Assembly (NCBI RefSeq): GCF_015624485.1
Contig: NZ_CP061378.1
Coordinates: 6,138,001-6,202,000, forward strand
From: Bradyrhizobium genosp. L
Lineage (GTDB): Bacteria; Pseudomonadota; Alphaproteobacteria; Rhizobiales; Xanthobacteraceae
Reading direction: 5' to 3'
Length of the DNA: 64,000 bases
Shown here: in pieces, positions 1-8,617 of the stretch
Numbering within the stretch: the first letter of the stretch is position 1
Layout: each line of letters starts with the position of its first letter
Made by a program: the position numbers and the translations under genes
Notes under the pieces: model-generated
The model's database searches: none
Seen by the model: only the letters and a program-made list of their open reading frames with translations
Told to the model about the DNA's origin: nothing

Positions 1-10
1 ACGGTGGCTA

Positions 11-36
11 TGGGTCCCGGCCTTCGCCGGGACGAC
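11..36. repeat. REP-like palindromic repeat, copy 1
   Basis: The segment reads as a palindrome built from GTCCCGG, a short CTTCG loop region and CCGGGAC. The same 26-bp sequence recurs at 15809-15834 and, inverted, at 15713-15738. It lies just downstream of the stop of the DUF1501 gene on the minus strand, so it could also act as a transcript-end hairpin. Confidence 0.75.
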
Positions 37-56
37 ACTGTGGGTGTGGCCCGCGC

Positions 57-1280
57 TTACACCACCAGCCCCTTGATCGGTTTCACCGGCGCGCTGTCGG
101 GGAACACCGCATCCGCCAGCGCGCGCTCGCCGATGCCGAACTGGTCGTGCAGCACGCCCTTGATCACGGCGCGCAGATCCGTCGTCGGGGCGAGATCGCG
201 GGCCTGGTAGAGATTGGCTACCTTCAGGCCCGGCCAATCGGTGATCATGCGGCCGCCGCTCACCGCGCCGCCGGCGAGCAGTGCGATGGTGCCGGTGCCG
301 TGGTCGGTGCCTTCGGTGCCGTTGATGCGCGCGGTGCGGCCGAACTCGGTGGCGACCACGATCACGGTGTCTCGCCAGCGTGGCCCAAGGCCGCTTTCGA
401 ACTCGGCGAGCGCGCCGTCGAGCCCGCCGAGCAACTGCGCGAGGCGCCCGACCGGGCCGCCCTCATTGGCGTGAGTGTCCCAGCCGTCGAAGGCGAGCGC
501 GCCGATCCGCGGGCCGTCATCGGCCGCCATCAGTTTCGCAGCGCCTCGCGCCACGAGCCGCATCGCGGCCGCAGCGCCGCCGCCCGGCTTCGGCCGCATC
601 GCTTCGCCCTGCGCCTGCTTCTCGAGCTGCAGGCCCTGCGTCAACGCGCCGGCCAATGCGGGATCGCGGTGCTGGTAGAGATCGAGCAGCCGCGTCCCGG
701 TGTCGTCGGCGGCCTGCGGCAGCGTCACCGGCGCCCAGCCGACGGTCGGCGCTGTGCCGCGCAGCACCAGCGGCGTGGTCGGGCCGACCGCGAGCGCGCT
801 CATCACCCGCTCGCCCCTGGGCAACGCCTCCAGCGCCCGGTTGAGCCAGCCCGACTGCACGCGGCCCGGGCCGGGAAAGCCGCTCTCCAGCACGTCCTGC
901 CCGTCGAAATGCGAACGGTCGCGATAGGCGGTTGCGACGGCATGCACCACCGCGGCCTGCTTGGCGCGATACATCCGCGCAAATTCCGGCATCGCCGGAT
1001 GCAGACCGAAGAAGGAATCGAGCATCACCGCAGCGTTCGGCCCATCGGACCGCAGCGCGATCGCGCCATGGAGTGCGGCATAGTCGGGATCGCCAATCGG
1101 CGCGACGGTGGCGAGGCCATCGAGCGCGCCGCGCAGGATGATGACAACGAAGCGCGGATCGCGGCCGTCCGCCGCGCGAGCCAATCTCGGCAAATACGCC
1201 CACGCCGCAAACGACGCGCCGCCGAGCAGCAGCGCGCGCCGCGACGTCGCCTGCATCACCAAGCCCTCAGAGCATGCCAT
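57..1280 (-). CDS. DUF1501 family protein, Tat-type secretion signal
   Basis: This 407-residue protein belongs to the DUF1501 family, exported proteins of unknown biochemical role with a fold related to sulfatases/alkaline phosphatases (family knowledge). The N-terminus carries a twin-arginine-like signal (SRRALLLGG at residues 13-21, then a hydrophobic run ending near ARAADG). I chose the ATG at 1280 because a GGAG lies 6 bases upstream; an ATG two codons earlier would abut it. The gene follows the DUF1800 gene with its start region overlapping that gene's stop, so the two are probably translationally coupled. DUF1501 and DUF1800 commonly occur as such pairs, which supports a joint envelope function. 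The substrate is unknown. Confidence 0.9.
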   Translation of the reverse strand: MACSEGLVMQATSRRALLLGGASFAAWAYLPRLARAADGRDPRFVVIILRGALDGLATVAPIGDPDYAALHGAIALRSDGPNAAVMLDSFFGLHPAMPEFARMYRAKQAAVVHAVATAYRDRSHFDGQDVLESGFPGPGRVQSGWLNRALEALPRGERVMSALAVGPTTPLVLRGTAPTVGWAPVTLPQAADDTGTRLLDLYQHRDPALAGALTQGLQLEKQAQGEAMRPKPGGGAAAAMRLVARGAAKLMAADDGPRIGALAFDGWDTHANEGGPVGRLAQLLGGLDGALAEFESGLGPRWRDTVIVVATEFGRTARINGTEGTDHGTGTIALLAGGAVSGGRMITDWPGLKVANLYQARDLAPTTDLRAVIKGVLHDQFGIGERALADAVFPDSAPVKPIKGLVV

Positions 1281-1282
1281 CG

Positions 1283-2848
1283 TCATCTCCTCTGGAATTC
1301 CGGCGACATCAGCAGCAGCGCCAGCGCCTGCTGGCGCGATTCCGCGCGCTCGATGGTGCGCCGCGTCTCGGGCGAGGCCGCATCGGCCGCGACGAGCTCC
1401 AGCAGGTCGCGCGGATCGAACCGGTCGGCGAGCTGGGAGGCGACCTGCGCCGAGATATCGAGCCTGAGCTTCATGCCCTCGGGCGCGGCCCACGCCGCAT
1501 TGGTATCGGGAAAGCCGTTCGGCCCGGCCGGCGTCCAGAGCGGCTGGCCGAGCACATTGAGGCCGCCGAGATAGCGGCCCGGATCCTCCGGGTTGCGCGC
1601 CAGCAGGCGACCGGATGCGATCAGGAATTCGTAGGGCGAGCGCATCTTGGTCAGCGGCGCCTGCCAGGCCTCGTTGGATCCGACCAGCGCTGTGGCCAGC
1701 GCTTTCAGATCGCCATCGGTCCCGGTGAAGACATCCTGCAGCTTCGCCGCCACGGCCGGCGGCGGATCATCCGCAACGAAGTGGCGGGCGAATTTTGTAG
1801 CGATGAATTTGGCGGTCGACGGATGCCGCGCAATGTCAGCGAGCACCGCCTCGCCCTGCGCGATGCCGCCGGGCTGATAGGTCTTGCCCAGCACCTGCTG
1901 CGGCCCCGGCTGATGCGCATTGGCATTGAACACAAAGCTGCCGGGCGCGCCGAGCTGGCCCTGGCGGCCGGCAAAGGTCCAGCCCGTGATGACGCGCGCG
2001 AACGAGGTGACGTCGTCCTGGGTGTAGCCGCCGCCGACGCCGAGCGTGTGCAGCTCCATGATCTCGCGCGCGAGATTTTCGTTGAGGCCGCGGTGGCGGT
2101 TGATGCCGGCGCGTGAATCCGGACCGAGCGATTGCTGGTTGTCGAGGAAGAACAGCATCGCCGGATGCTGCTCGACCGCCTTCAGCATGTCGGCGAAGCG
2201 GCCGAGCACATGCGGACGGATCGCCTCGCGCTCGAACGAGCCGGCCCACATCCGCGCCAGCGCGCCCTTGTTGGCGGAGATGCAGAAGTGGTTGGACCAG
2301 AACACCACGAGACGCTCGACGAAGCCGCAATCGGCGACCACGCCGCGCTGCAGCCGTGCCAAGGCCTCGGCGCGAAACGTCTTCTGGATGATGTTGGGCG
2401 GCTCGGCCGGCGGCTCGGGCGGATTGATCGACGGCTGCATGGCCGCCGGCGCCATTGCGTTGACGGTGTCGGCCATTTGACCTTGCGCCTGCATCGCCGC
2501 ATCCTTGCCGGCAATCTCCTTGGCGGCGGAGGAGAGCGACAGGTTGCGCCGCATCGGCTGCCTGGCATCCGGGGCCGGCGGCGTCTCGCTCGTGGCGGGT
2601 TGCGCCGCTTTGGCGGCGTCACGCGCCTGCCGGATCTCGAACTGATAGTCGAACACCTGCTTGCCGAGCTCGGGCGTCGAGAGCAGGCCGGGCATTTCCA
2701 GCAGCGCGCCGTTCGGATGCGCCAGTTCCGCAAGCACGAAGCCGCGCGGATCGGATGCCGCGTTGATGAAGTCTCCGGCCGCGCCGCCGCGGGCACCGAA
2801 GCCGAAACGATTGAGAGCCACCAGTGCTGCTTGCGAATCGCGAGCCAT
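1283..2848 (-). CDS. DUF1800 family protein
   Basis: The 521-residue product matches the DUF1800 family: it starts with the typical ALNRFGFG segment and is full length for the family. A polar, Ala/Pro-rich insertion occupies roughly residues 85-160. AGGA lies 8 bases before the ATG. The stop overlaps the start region of the downstream DUF1501 gene, giving a two-gene operon. No signal peptide is obvious. The function of the family is unknown; pairing with a Tat-exported DUF1501 protein is the main clue. Confidence 0.9.
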   Translation of the reverse strand: MARDSQAALVALNRFGFGARGGAAGDFINAASDPRGFVLAELAHPNGALLEMPGLLSTPELGKQVFDYQFEIRQARDAAKAAQPATSETPPAPDARQPMRRNLSLSSAAKEIAGKDAAMQAQGQMADTVNAMAPAAMQPSINPPEPPAEPPNIIQKTFRAEALARLQRGVVADCGFVERLVVFWSNHFCISANKGALARMWAGSFEREAIRPHVLGRFADMLKAVEQHPAMLFFLDNQQSLGPDSRAGINRHRGLNENLAREIMELHTLGVGGGYTQDDVTSFARVITGWTFAGRQGQLGAPGSFVFNANAHQPGPQQVLGKTYQPGGIAQGEAVLADIARHPSTAKFIATKFARHFVADDPPPAVAAKLQDVFTGTDGDLKALATALVGSNEAWQAPLTKMRSPYEFLIASGRLLARNPEDPGRYLGGLNVLGQPLWTPAGPNGFPDTNAAWAAPEGMKLRLDISAQVASQLADRFDPRDLLELVAADAASPETRRTIERAESRQQALALLLMSPEFQRR

Positions 2849-3002
2849 GTTAGTGTCCTGGTCAGCGTCCCAAGGTAGCGTCCCAAGAGTTCCCTTGATC
2901 GCGGGTCCCCTGTATATGGATCGCGCGCCATCATAGCGCGGTTCGCGATGAACCCGAGATTAACTCGCGCATTAAATCGCGGTTAGGAATCCGCCCAACA
3001 TC

Positions 3003-3206
3003 ATGAACGACGCCTCTGAGAAATTCCCCACGCGACGGCTCGCCTGCGCGACATGCGGTGCCGAATTCTCCTGCTCGCCGACGGGGCCGTGCTGGTGTTC
3101 CGACGAGAGCTTTCGCGTGCCGATGCCGAGCGATGGCGGCGACTGCCTGTGTCCCGCCTGCTTGCGGAAACTCGCGGAACAACACGTAGGCGTGAGCGCG
3201 ACGTGA
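3003..3206 (+). CDS. Cysteine-rich CWC family small protein
   Basis: This 67-residue protein has a zinc-ribbon-like pattern: CATCG near residue 16, then CS, CWC at about residues 30-32 and CPAC near residue 50. The CWC tripeptide places it in the small cysteine-rich CWC family, whose function is unknown. Its TGA stop overlaps the GTG start of the HAD gene (GTGA), so the two are translationally coupled. Confidence 0.85.
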   Translation: MNDASEKFPTRRLACATCGAEFSCSPTGPCWCSDESFRVPMPSDGGDCLCPACLRKLAEQHVGVSAT

Positions 3207-3892
3207 GCGAACGCTGGATCGTCGACGCCGTCCTGCTCGACATGGACGGCACGCTGCTCGACACCGAGCGGGTGTATTTCGATAGCCTGGTCGCGGCGCT
3301 CGATTCATGCGGCTACGGCGATGATGCCGCCGCGCTCTGCCACGCCATGATCGGGCTGCCGGGACCGGTCTGCGAAGCGATACTGCGCGAACGCTACGGC
3401 GCGGCCTTTCCGCTTGCCGATGTGAACCGCACCTTCGTCGCCACCCGCGATCGCATGTTCGCAGCCGCCCTGCCGCTGAAGACAGGCACGCTTGCCCTGC
3501 TCGACGGCCTCGCTGATGCCGGGTGCCCGATGGCGATCGTGACCTCGTCATCCCGCCGCACTGCCGAGCGCCATCTTGCGCTCGCCGGCATCCGCGACCG
3601 CTTCGACACATTGCTCACGCTGGATGACGTCACGCATGGCAAGCCCGATCCGGAGCTCTACCTCAAGGCCGCCGCACGCCTCGGCGTGAGGCCGCAAGCT
3701 TGCATCGCCGTGGAAGACTCCAACCATGGCGTCGCCGCGGCGCACGCTGCGGGCACCATCACGTTGATGGTGCCCGACATCGCGCAGCCGACCGCGGAGA
3801 CGCGCGGAAGATGCGCCGCGGTGCTACCGGATCTGAATGCGGTGCTGCGGCTGCTTCAGGAGCGCGGCGCATTGGCGCGCCGCGCGCTGTAG
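3203..3892 (+). CDS. HAD-superfamily phosphatase (beta-phosphoglucomutase/phosphatase type)
   Basis: The 229-residue product starts at the GTG overlapping the CWC gene. All four HAD motifs are visible: DMDGT with nucleophile D13 and acid/base D15, a VTSSS motif II, a lysine in GKPDPELY, and EDSNHG as motif IV. The helical cap between motifs I and II makes it a subclass I enzyme, usually acting on small sugar or organic phosphates. The substrate cannot be told. A longer in-frame extension upstream exists but runs across the CWC gene in another frame and is less likely to be used. Confidence 0.88.
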   Translation: MSERWIVDAVLLDMDGTLLDTERVYFDSLVAALDSCGYGDDAAALCHAMIGLPGPVCEAILRERYGAAFPLADVNRTFVATRDRMFAAALPLKTGTLALLDGLADAGCPMAIVTSSSRRTAERHLALAGIRDRFDTLLTLDDVTHGKPDPELYLKAAARLGVRPQACIAVEDSNHGVAAAHAAGTITLMVPDIAQPTAETRGRCAAVLPDLNAVLRLLQERGALARRAL

Positions 3893-3920
3893 CGCGCAGG
3901 GTGGGCAAGGAGCGCAGCGA

Positions 3921-3960
3921 CGTGCCCACCATCCGCGACGTGCTCGTGATGGTGGGCACG
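3921..3960. repeat. Palindromic intergenic repeat
   Basis: Two perfect 13-bp inverted arms, CGTGCCCACCATC (3921-3933) and GATGGTGGGCACG (3948-3960), flank a 14-bp spacer between the convergent HAD and glutathione-transferase genes. It looks like a dispersed REP element and could terminate both transcripts. Confidence 0.75.
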
Positions 3961-3978
3961 CGGAGCCTATGACGGAAA

Positions 3979-4686
3979 CTACCGCACCACCGCCGCGGTC
4001 TGCCCGAACAGCAGCTTGCGCTCCTCCTCGGTCCGGATCGCGGGCTGGCCGAAATTCGGGTTGACCTCTTTTGCCTTGGCGTAGGCGCGCTCGGTGGCGG
4101 GGCGCTTGCCGATGGTCTCCAGCCAGCGCTTCAGATGCGGGAAGTCGTCGATCTCCTGGCCCTGGTTCTTGTACGGCACGACCCAGGGATAGCTCGCCAT
4201 GTCGGCGATCGAATAGTCGCCGGCGATGAATTGGCGATCCGACAGGCGCTTGTTGAGCACGCCGTAGAGCCGGTTGGTCTCGTTGACATAGCGGTCGATC
4301 GCGTAAGGCAGTTTCTCCACCGCGTAGTTGCGGAAATGGTGGTTCTGGCCCGCCATCGGCCCGAGCCCGCCCATCTGCCAGAAGGTCCACTGGATCGCGT
4401 CGTAGCGGCCGTAGAGATCGGCAGGCAGGAACCGGCCGGTCTTCTCGGCGAGGTAGAGCAGGATCGCGCCGGACTCGAAGACGTGTAACGGCTTGCCGCC
4501 GCCCTTCGGCGCGTGATCCGTGATCGCCGGCATGCGGTTGTTCGGCGCGATCTGCAAAAAGTCCGGCTTGAACTGGTCGCCCTTGCCGATGTTGATCGGG
4601 AAGACCTTGTAGTCGAGCCCGGTCTCCTCGAGGAACATCGTGATCTTGTGGCCGTTCGGCGTGCTCCAGTAGTAAAGATCGATCAT
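3979..4686 (-). CDS. yfcG: YfcG/YghU-type glutathione transferase (disulfide reductase)
   Basis: The 235-residue protein follows E. coli YfcG closely from its start (MIDLYYWSTPNGHKITMFLEE) through a GST N-domain with ESGAILLYLAEKTG and the helical C-domain (QWTFWQMGGLGPMAGQNHHF, then YSIADMASYPWV). YfcG-type enzymes bind two glutathiones and reduce disulfides rather than performing classic conjugation (family knowledge). The start at 4686 is chosen by homology, since the open frame extends upstream with unlikely sequence. The gene stands alone on the minus strand. Confidence 0.9.
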   Translation of the reverse strand: MIDLYYWSTPNGHKITMFLEETGLDYKVFPINIGKGDQFKPDFLQIAPNNRMPAITDHAPKGGGKPLHVFESGAILLYLAEKTGRFLPADLYGRYDAIQWTFWQMGGLGPMAGQNHHFRNYAVEKLPYAIDRYVNETNRLYGVLNKRLSDRQFIAGDYSIADMASYPWVVPYKNQGQEIDDFPHLKRWLETIGKRPATERAYAKAKEVNPNFGQPAIRTEEERKLLFGQTAAVVR

Positions 4687-4892
4687 GGGGGACGGTCCTG
4701 GATTGAGGCGTGCACCGGCGTGCGCCGCGAAAGAAGATGCGATTGCATGAACTTGCGCGCAACCCGCCGCTGAGTCAATGACGGCATCATGACCGCGCGC
4801 GAATGTGATGAGCGGCCGCGCCATTGAGCCGCGACGGGATTGGACCTAAGCTCGGCGCATTATCTGCATCATCATTTTTCGGCGGGGCTTCC

Positions 4893-6008
4893 ATGACGAA
4901 CGACTTGGCACGGCGTGATTTCCTGAAAGGTTCGGCCGCGATCGCGGGCGCTGCCGCGGCGGGCGCGTTCTCCTGCGTCGAGATCGCGAGTGCCGCCCCG
5001 ATCGAGGTACCGACGGTCGACAAACTCTCGATCCGCGTTCTCGTGGATTCCAGCTTCGACCAGTTCTTCAGGCCGAAGCAGGCCAACGGCGTCTCGATCG
5101 CGGCACCGCCGCGCAGTGCCGACTACCAGCGCTCGCTGCACAATGAATGGGGCCTGTCGCTGTGGCTGGAGTCGGAGGCCAAGGGCGCGCAGCGCACGCT
5201 GATGCTCGACTATGGCTACACGCCCGACGTGCTGCTCAACAACATGGCGCTGATCGGCGTCGACCCGGCGAAGCTCGACGCGCTGATCGTCAGCCACGGG
5301 CATTACGATCATTTCGGCGGCCTCAACGGCTTCCTCGACAAATTCCGTGAGAAACTGCCGGCCGACGTCAAGCTCTATGCCGGCGGCGAAGACAATTTCT
5401 GCCATCGCGTCAGCGCGACGGCGACCAAAGGCCAGTTCACCGATTTCGGCACGCTCGACCGCCGCCAGCTCGCCGCCCAACGCGTCACCACGGTGCTGTG
5501 CGAGACGCCGACCGTGATCGCGGGCCACGCCTTCACCACCGGCAAGATCACCCGCCGCAGCATGGAGCGCATCCTGCCGCAGACCTGGGTCGAGTTCGGC
5601 ATCAAGGACGGGCTCGGCTGCAACACCAGCCACTATCTGCCGGCCGAGCTGGACGGCAAGATCGTCCCCGACGAGCACATCCACGAGCACGCGACCTGCT
5701 TCAACGTGCGCGACATGGGCCTCGTCGTGATCTCGTCCTGCGGCCATGTCGGCATCGTCAATTCGGTCAAGCAGGCCCAGGAGGTCTCCGGCATCCAGAA
5801 GGTGCACGCCATCGTCGGCGGCTTCCATCTCGGGCCGGCACCGAAGGACTACCTCGCCGAGGTCGTCGCCGAGATCAAGAAGCTCGACCCTGACGTGCTG
5901 ATCCCGATGCACTGCTCCGGGCTCAACTTCGTGCAGGAGGCGACCGCGCAGATGGGCGACAAGGTGCTGGTCACGACGACCGGCAGCCGCCTCTCCTTCG
6001 GCATATGA
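4893..6008 (+). CDS. Tat-exported metallo-beta-lactamase-fold hydrolase
   Basis: The 371-residue product begins with a Tat signal (ARRDFLKGSAA near residue 6, then an Ala-rich stretch to about residue 35). The mature part carries the metal-binding SHGHYDH motif with H135, H137, D139 and H140, then a GFHL and an MHCSG segment. The spacing resembles the COG1237 branch, whose archaeal members make ribofuranosylaminobenzene phosphate; bacterial exported members have no settled substrate. Its TGA overlaps the ATG of the SCO gene (ATGA), so both are co-translated. The joint export suggests a periplasmic, perhaps metal-related role (inference). Confidence 0.88.
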   Translation: MTNDLARRDFLKGSAAIAGAAAAGAFSCVEIASAAPIEVPTVDKLSIRVLVDSSFDQFFRPKQANGVSIAAPPRSADYQRSLHNEWGLSLWLESEAKGAQRTLMLDYGYTPDVLLNNMALIGVDPAKLDALIVSHGHYDHFGGLNGFLDKFREKLPADVKLYAGGEDNFCHRVSATATKGQFTDFGTLDRRQLAAQRVTTVLCETPTVIAGHAFTTGKITRRSMERILPQTWVEFGIKDGLGCNTSHYLPAELDGKIVPDEHIHEHATCFNVRDMGLVVISSCGHVGIVNSVKQAQEVSGIQKVHAIVGGFHLGPAPKDYLAEVVAEIKKLDPDVLIPMHCSGLNFVQEATAQMGDKVLVTTTGSRLSFGI

Positions 6009-6628
6009 GGCTGCGTGCCATCGCATGCGCCGGCGTCGGAATGTGGCTGACGCTGGCAACGGCGTTCGCCACCGAGGCGCCCGCGCAGTCGACGCGGTCG
6101 GCCGCCGAGACCATGGACATCCTGATGTGGAACAGGGAGCCGGTCGGCGGCCCGTTCGCGCTCATCGACCAGGCCGGCCATCAGCGCACCGACCGGGATT
6201 TCCGCGGCAAGCTGATGCTGGTCTATTTCGGCTTCACCTACTGCCCCGACGTCTGCCCGACCGATCTGCAGGCGATCGGCCTTGCACTCGACAAGCTCGG
6301 CCGCGACGGCGACGACGTGCAGCCGATCTTCATCACGGTCGATCCGGAGCGCGACACCGCGCAGCATCTCGCCGAATATGTGCCGATGTTCCACAAGCGG
6401 CTGATCGGTCTCACCGGCAGCGCCGCAGCGATCCAAAACGTTGCCGACGCCTACAAGGTGTATTACGCCCGCGTCCCGCTGAAGGACGCGGACTACACCG
6501 TCGATCACACCGCCTACATCTACCTGATGGATCGCGACGGCAATTATCTCGGCTTCTTTCCGCCGGGCACCTCCGCGGATCGCATGGTGGAGATCATCCG
6601 GCCGAGGCTCGCGGCACCGGCGCACTAG
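6005..6628 (+). CDS. SCO1/SenC family copper chaperone / thiol-disulfide protein
   Basis: This 207-residue protein has an N-terminal signal or anchor (residues 1-25) and a thioredoxin-like SCO domain. The copper-binding CPDVC motif sits at C80-C84, with the third ligand H168 in DHTAYIYL. FITVDPERDT is also typical. SCO proteins deliver copper to the CuA site of cytochrome c oxidase or act as periplasmic thiol reductases. No oxidase gene is nearby; the partner is the overlapping metallo-beta-lactamase-fold gene upstream. Confidence 0.92.
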   Translation: MRLRAIACAGVGMWLTLATAFATEAPAQSTRSAAETMDILMWNREPVGGPFALIDQAGHQRTDRDFRGKLMLVYFGFTYCPDVCPTDLQAIGLALDKLGRDGDDVQPIFITVDPERDTAQHLAEYVPMFHKRLIGLTGSAAAIQNVADAYKVYYARVPLKDADYTVDHTAYIYLMDRDGNYLGFFPPGTSADRMVEIIRPRLAAPAH

Positions 6629-6634
6629 CACAAT

Positions 6635-6868
6635 TCAATGCATGCGCCCGTGCGCACGCAAGAACGTCTCACCGCTTTCCGTCACCGTCACCCGCAGCCC
6701 TTCGACCGAAGGCCGACGCGCGACGTAGCCGCGGTCGACCGCGTCTTCCCAGATCGTCAGCCGCGGGCACGACGTGCGCCAGGTCTCGATCACCTCGGCA
6801 TAAGGCCGCGGCTGCCGCGCGATCCACTCCACGAGATCGAGCACCAGGGCGTCGGTCGTCTCTGCCAT
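6635..6868 (-). CDS. Small conserved hypothetical protein
   Basis: This 77-residue soluble protein is convergent with the SCO gene. A GGAG sits 7 bases before the ATG. The sequence (EWIARQPRPYAEVIETWRTS, then LTIWEDAVDRGYV) suggests a compact helical, possibly winged-helix fold. I do not recognise a named family. Clean codon usage and a good ribosome site make it a likely real gene. Confidence 0.7.
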   Translation of the reverse strand: MAETTDALVLDLVEWIARQPRPYAEVIETWRTSCPRLTIWEDAVDRGYVARRPSVEGLRVTVTESGETFLRAHGRMH

Positions 6869-7024
6869 CGCATGTCTCCCTCAACGTCCCGAGCATGATC
6901 TTGCGGATGCGCCAATATTCCCGCGCCTGGCTCTCGTTCCCGCCTCTTGATTTCTCCCCCCGCTTGGCCTCTCCGCACAAATCGAGTTATCTTGCCCTTG
7001 CATCAGTTTTCCTGAGGGTCCGGC

Positions 7025-7930
7025 ATGCGGCGGCTGCTCTTTCTCAACGGCATCAAGGCGTTCGAAGCGGCGGCGCGGACCGGCAGCTTTGCGGGCGCGG
7101 GCGGCGAGCTGAACGTCTCGGCGGCCGCGATCAGCCGGATGGTGCATCTGCTGGAAGAGCGGCTCGGCGTGGCGCTGTTCGAGCGCAAGGCCAACCGTCT
7201 GGTCACCACACCGGCCGGCCGGGCCTATCAGAGCGGGCTGACGCCGATCTTCGACGCACTGGCGAGCCTGACCGCGCAGGTCACGGCGTCGGTGAGCACG
7301 CGCGTGCTGACGGTCGGCGTCGGACCGACGTTCGCGATGAAGTGGATGATCCCGCATCTCGCCGAGTTCCGCAAAGCCGAGCCCGACATCGAGGTGCGGA
7401 TCACCACCGGCGGCATGCAGGTGCCGTTCGCCGACGACTGGAGCTGCGGCATCCAGCTCGGCAGCGGCGAATGGCCGGGCCTCGTCGCCGAGCCGCTGTT
7501 CGCCGCCGATCTGTTGCCGGTGTGCACGGCGCGGCTCGCCAATGCCGTCAAGCGCCCCGCCGACCTCAAGGGCCCGAGCCTGATCCGCGTCGCGCATTCG
7601 CCGGACGACTGGCCGTCCTGGCTGAAGGCCGCCGGCGTGCCGCGGCTGACCGCGCGCGGACCGGAATTCCAGTTCTATGGCCAGGCGCTGCAAGCCGCCG
7701 TCGACGGGCTCGGCATTGCGATGGGCATCCGGCCTTATATCGACGACGACCTCGCCGCCGGCCGCCTGGTGGCGCCGTTTGCCCTCAGCGTGCCGAAGGG
7801 GATGCGCTGGTATCTCGTCTACCGCCGCTTCCAGACCGAGCAGCGCGACTTCGCCGCGTTCCGCCGCTGGATCATCCGCGCCGCGGCCGCGCCCGCCGCG
7901 CCGCGCAAGGGCGCGCGCAGCGTCATCTGA
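7025..7930 (+). CDS. LysR-family transcriptional regulator, GcvA-like
   Basis: The 301-residue protein has an N-terminal LysR helix-turn-helix (residues 5-62: GIKAFEAAARTGSFAGAGGE, then AAISRMVHLLEERLGV) and a periplasmic-binding-like effector domain. The opening LFLNGIKAFEAAAR and the effector-domain style resemble the GcvA branch. GAGG precedes the ATG by 7 bases. The upstream minus-strand small gene is its divergent neighbour and a possible target. No operator could be defined confidently. Confidence 0.9.
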   Translation: MRRLLFLNGIKAFEAAARTGSFAGAGGELNVSAAAISRMVHLLEERLGVALFERKANRLVTTPAGRAYQSGLTPIFDALASLTAQVTASVSTRVLTVGVGPTFAMKWMIPHLAEFRKAEPDIEVRITTGGMQVPFADDWSCGIQLGSGEWPGLVAEPLFAADLLPVCTARLANAVKRPADLKGPSLIRVAHSPDDWPSWLKAAGVPRLTARGPEFQFYGQALQAAVDGLGIAMGIRPYIDDDLAAGRLVAPFALSVPKGMRWYLVYRRFQTEQRDFAAFRRWIIRAAAAPAAPRKGARSVI

Positions 7931-8067
7931 TACCGCCAGCTGCGCAATTGACGGGGAACCCGCGGTTCCACTGCTCCCCGCACAAATAAACCCCGAGCCC
8001 TGTGAACTGGTTCACATTTGGCGCCGCGCGTGCGTGCTTCGATTGAGAAGGGAATCCCGAGGTCGCG

Positions 8068-8301
8068 ATGATTTACGGCGGTTTTGAAATCAAGTCGTTC
8101 GAAGTGGGGAAGGGGCAATGGCACGCCAGGGTTCAACGGATCGATCAAAAGCCGGTCGTCATCGATGGCATGCCGTTTCCGACGCTCGAAATCGGCTTTG
8201 CGTGGTCCGATCGGGATGCGGCGATCTCCGACGCGACGAAGCTTATCGACCGGCTGCACCCGCGCAATGGTATGACGGCGGCGGTCGGAGCGTCGGCGTG
8301 A
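8068..8301 (+). CDS. Small conserved hypothetical protein
   Basis: This 77-residue soluble protein starts after a GAGG ribosome site. The sequence is a small alpha/beta pattern (GGFEIKSFEVGKGQWHARVQ, then a C-terminal helix) with no named motif. Its stop overlaps the GTG of the next small zinc-ribbon gene, so the pair is translationally coupled. Function unknown. Confidence 0.75.
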   Translation: MIYGGFEIKSFEVGKGQWHARVQRIDQKPVVIDGMPFPTLEIGFAWSDRDAAISDATKLIDRLHPRNGMTAAVGASA

Positions 8302-8504
8302 CCGGCAACACCCTGGTCGCCGTGGTCCCGCAATGCGAGCCCGATCCGGTCTGGCCCGCGCAGGTGCGGACCAACTGCCCGGATTGCGCCGCCAGCCTCG
8401 ACCTGCTCCGCGTCATTCCCGGGCGCGCCGCCGAATACTGGACCATGCGCTGCGGCGGCTGCGGCGGGATCCATATGGACATTGTGGACCGCCCGCGCGC
8501 CTGA
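8298..8504 (+). CDS. Small zinc-ribbon protein
   Basis: The 68-residue product starts with GTG overlapping the preceding TGA. Two knuckles, NCPDCAAS near residue 25 and CGGCGG near residue 53, form a four-cysteine zinc ribbon. No further domain is present. The coupling to the upstream gene implies the two proteins act together; the role is unknown. Confidence 0.7.
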   Translation: MTGNTLVAVVPQCEPDPVWPAQVRTNCPDCAASLDLLRVIPGRAAEYWTMRCGGCGGIHMDIVDRPRA

Positions 8505-8617
8505 CATTGCGTCCCGCTCCGCCCTGCTGACACCCTGCTGTCAGCAGCCTCGCTTGCGCGGACATCCGCGCGCCCTTTGCTCTTTTCTCGTTGCCGGACT
8601 CGCCCCATATTCCGGCC

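Noticed and set aside
57..1574. Plus-strand 475-residue frame opposite the DUF1501/DUF1800 genes
   Set aside because: It is antisense to two recognised families and is extremely arginine- and histidine-rich.
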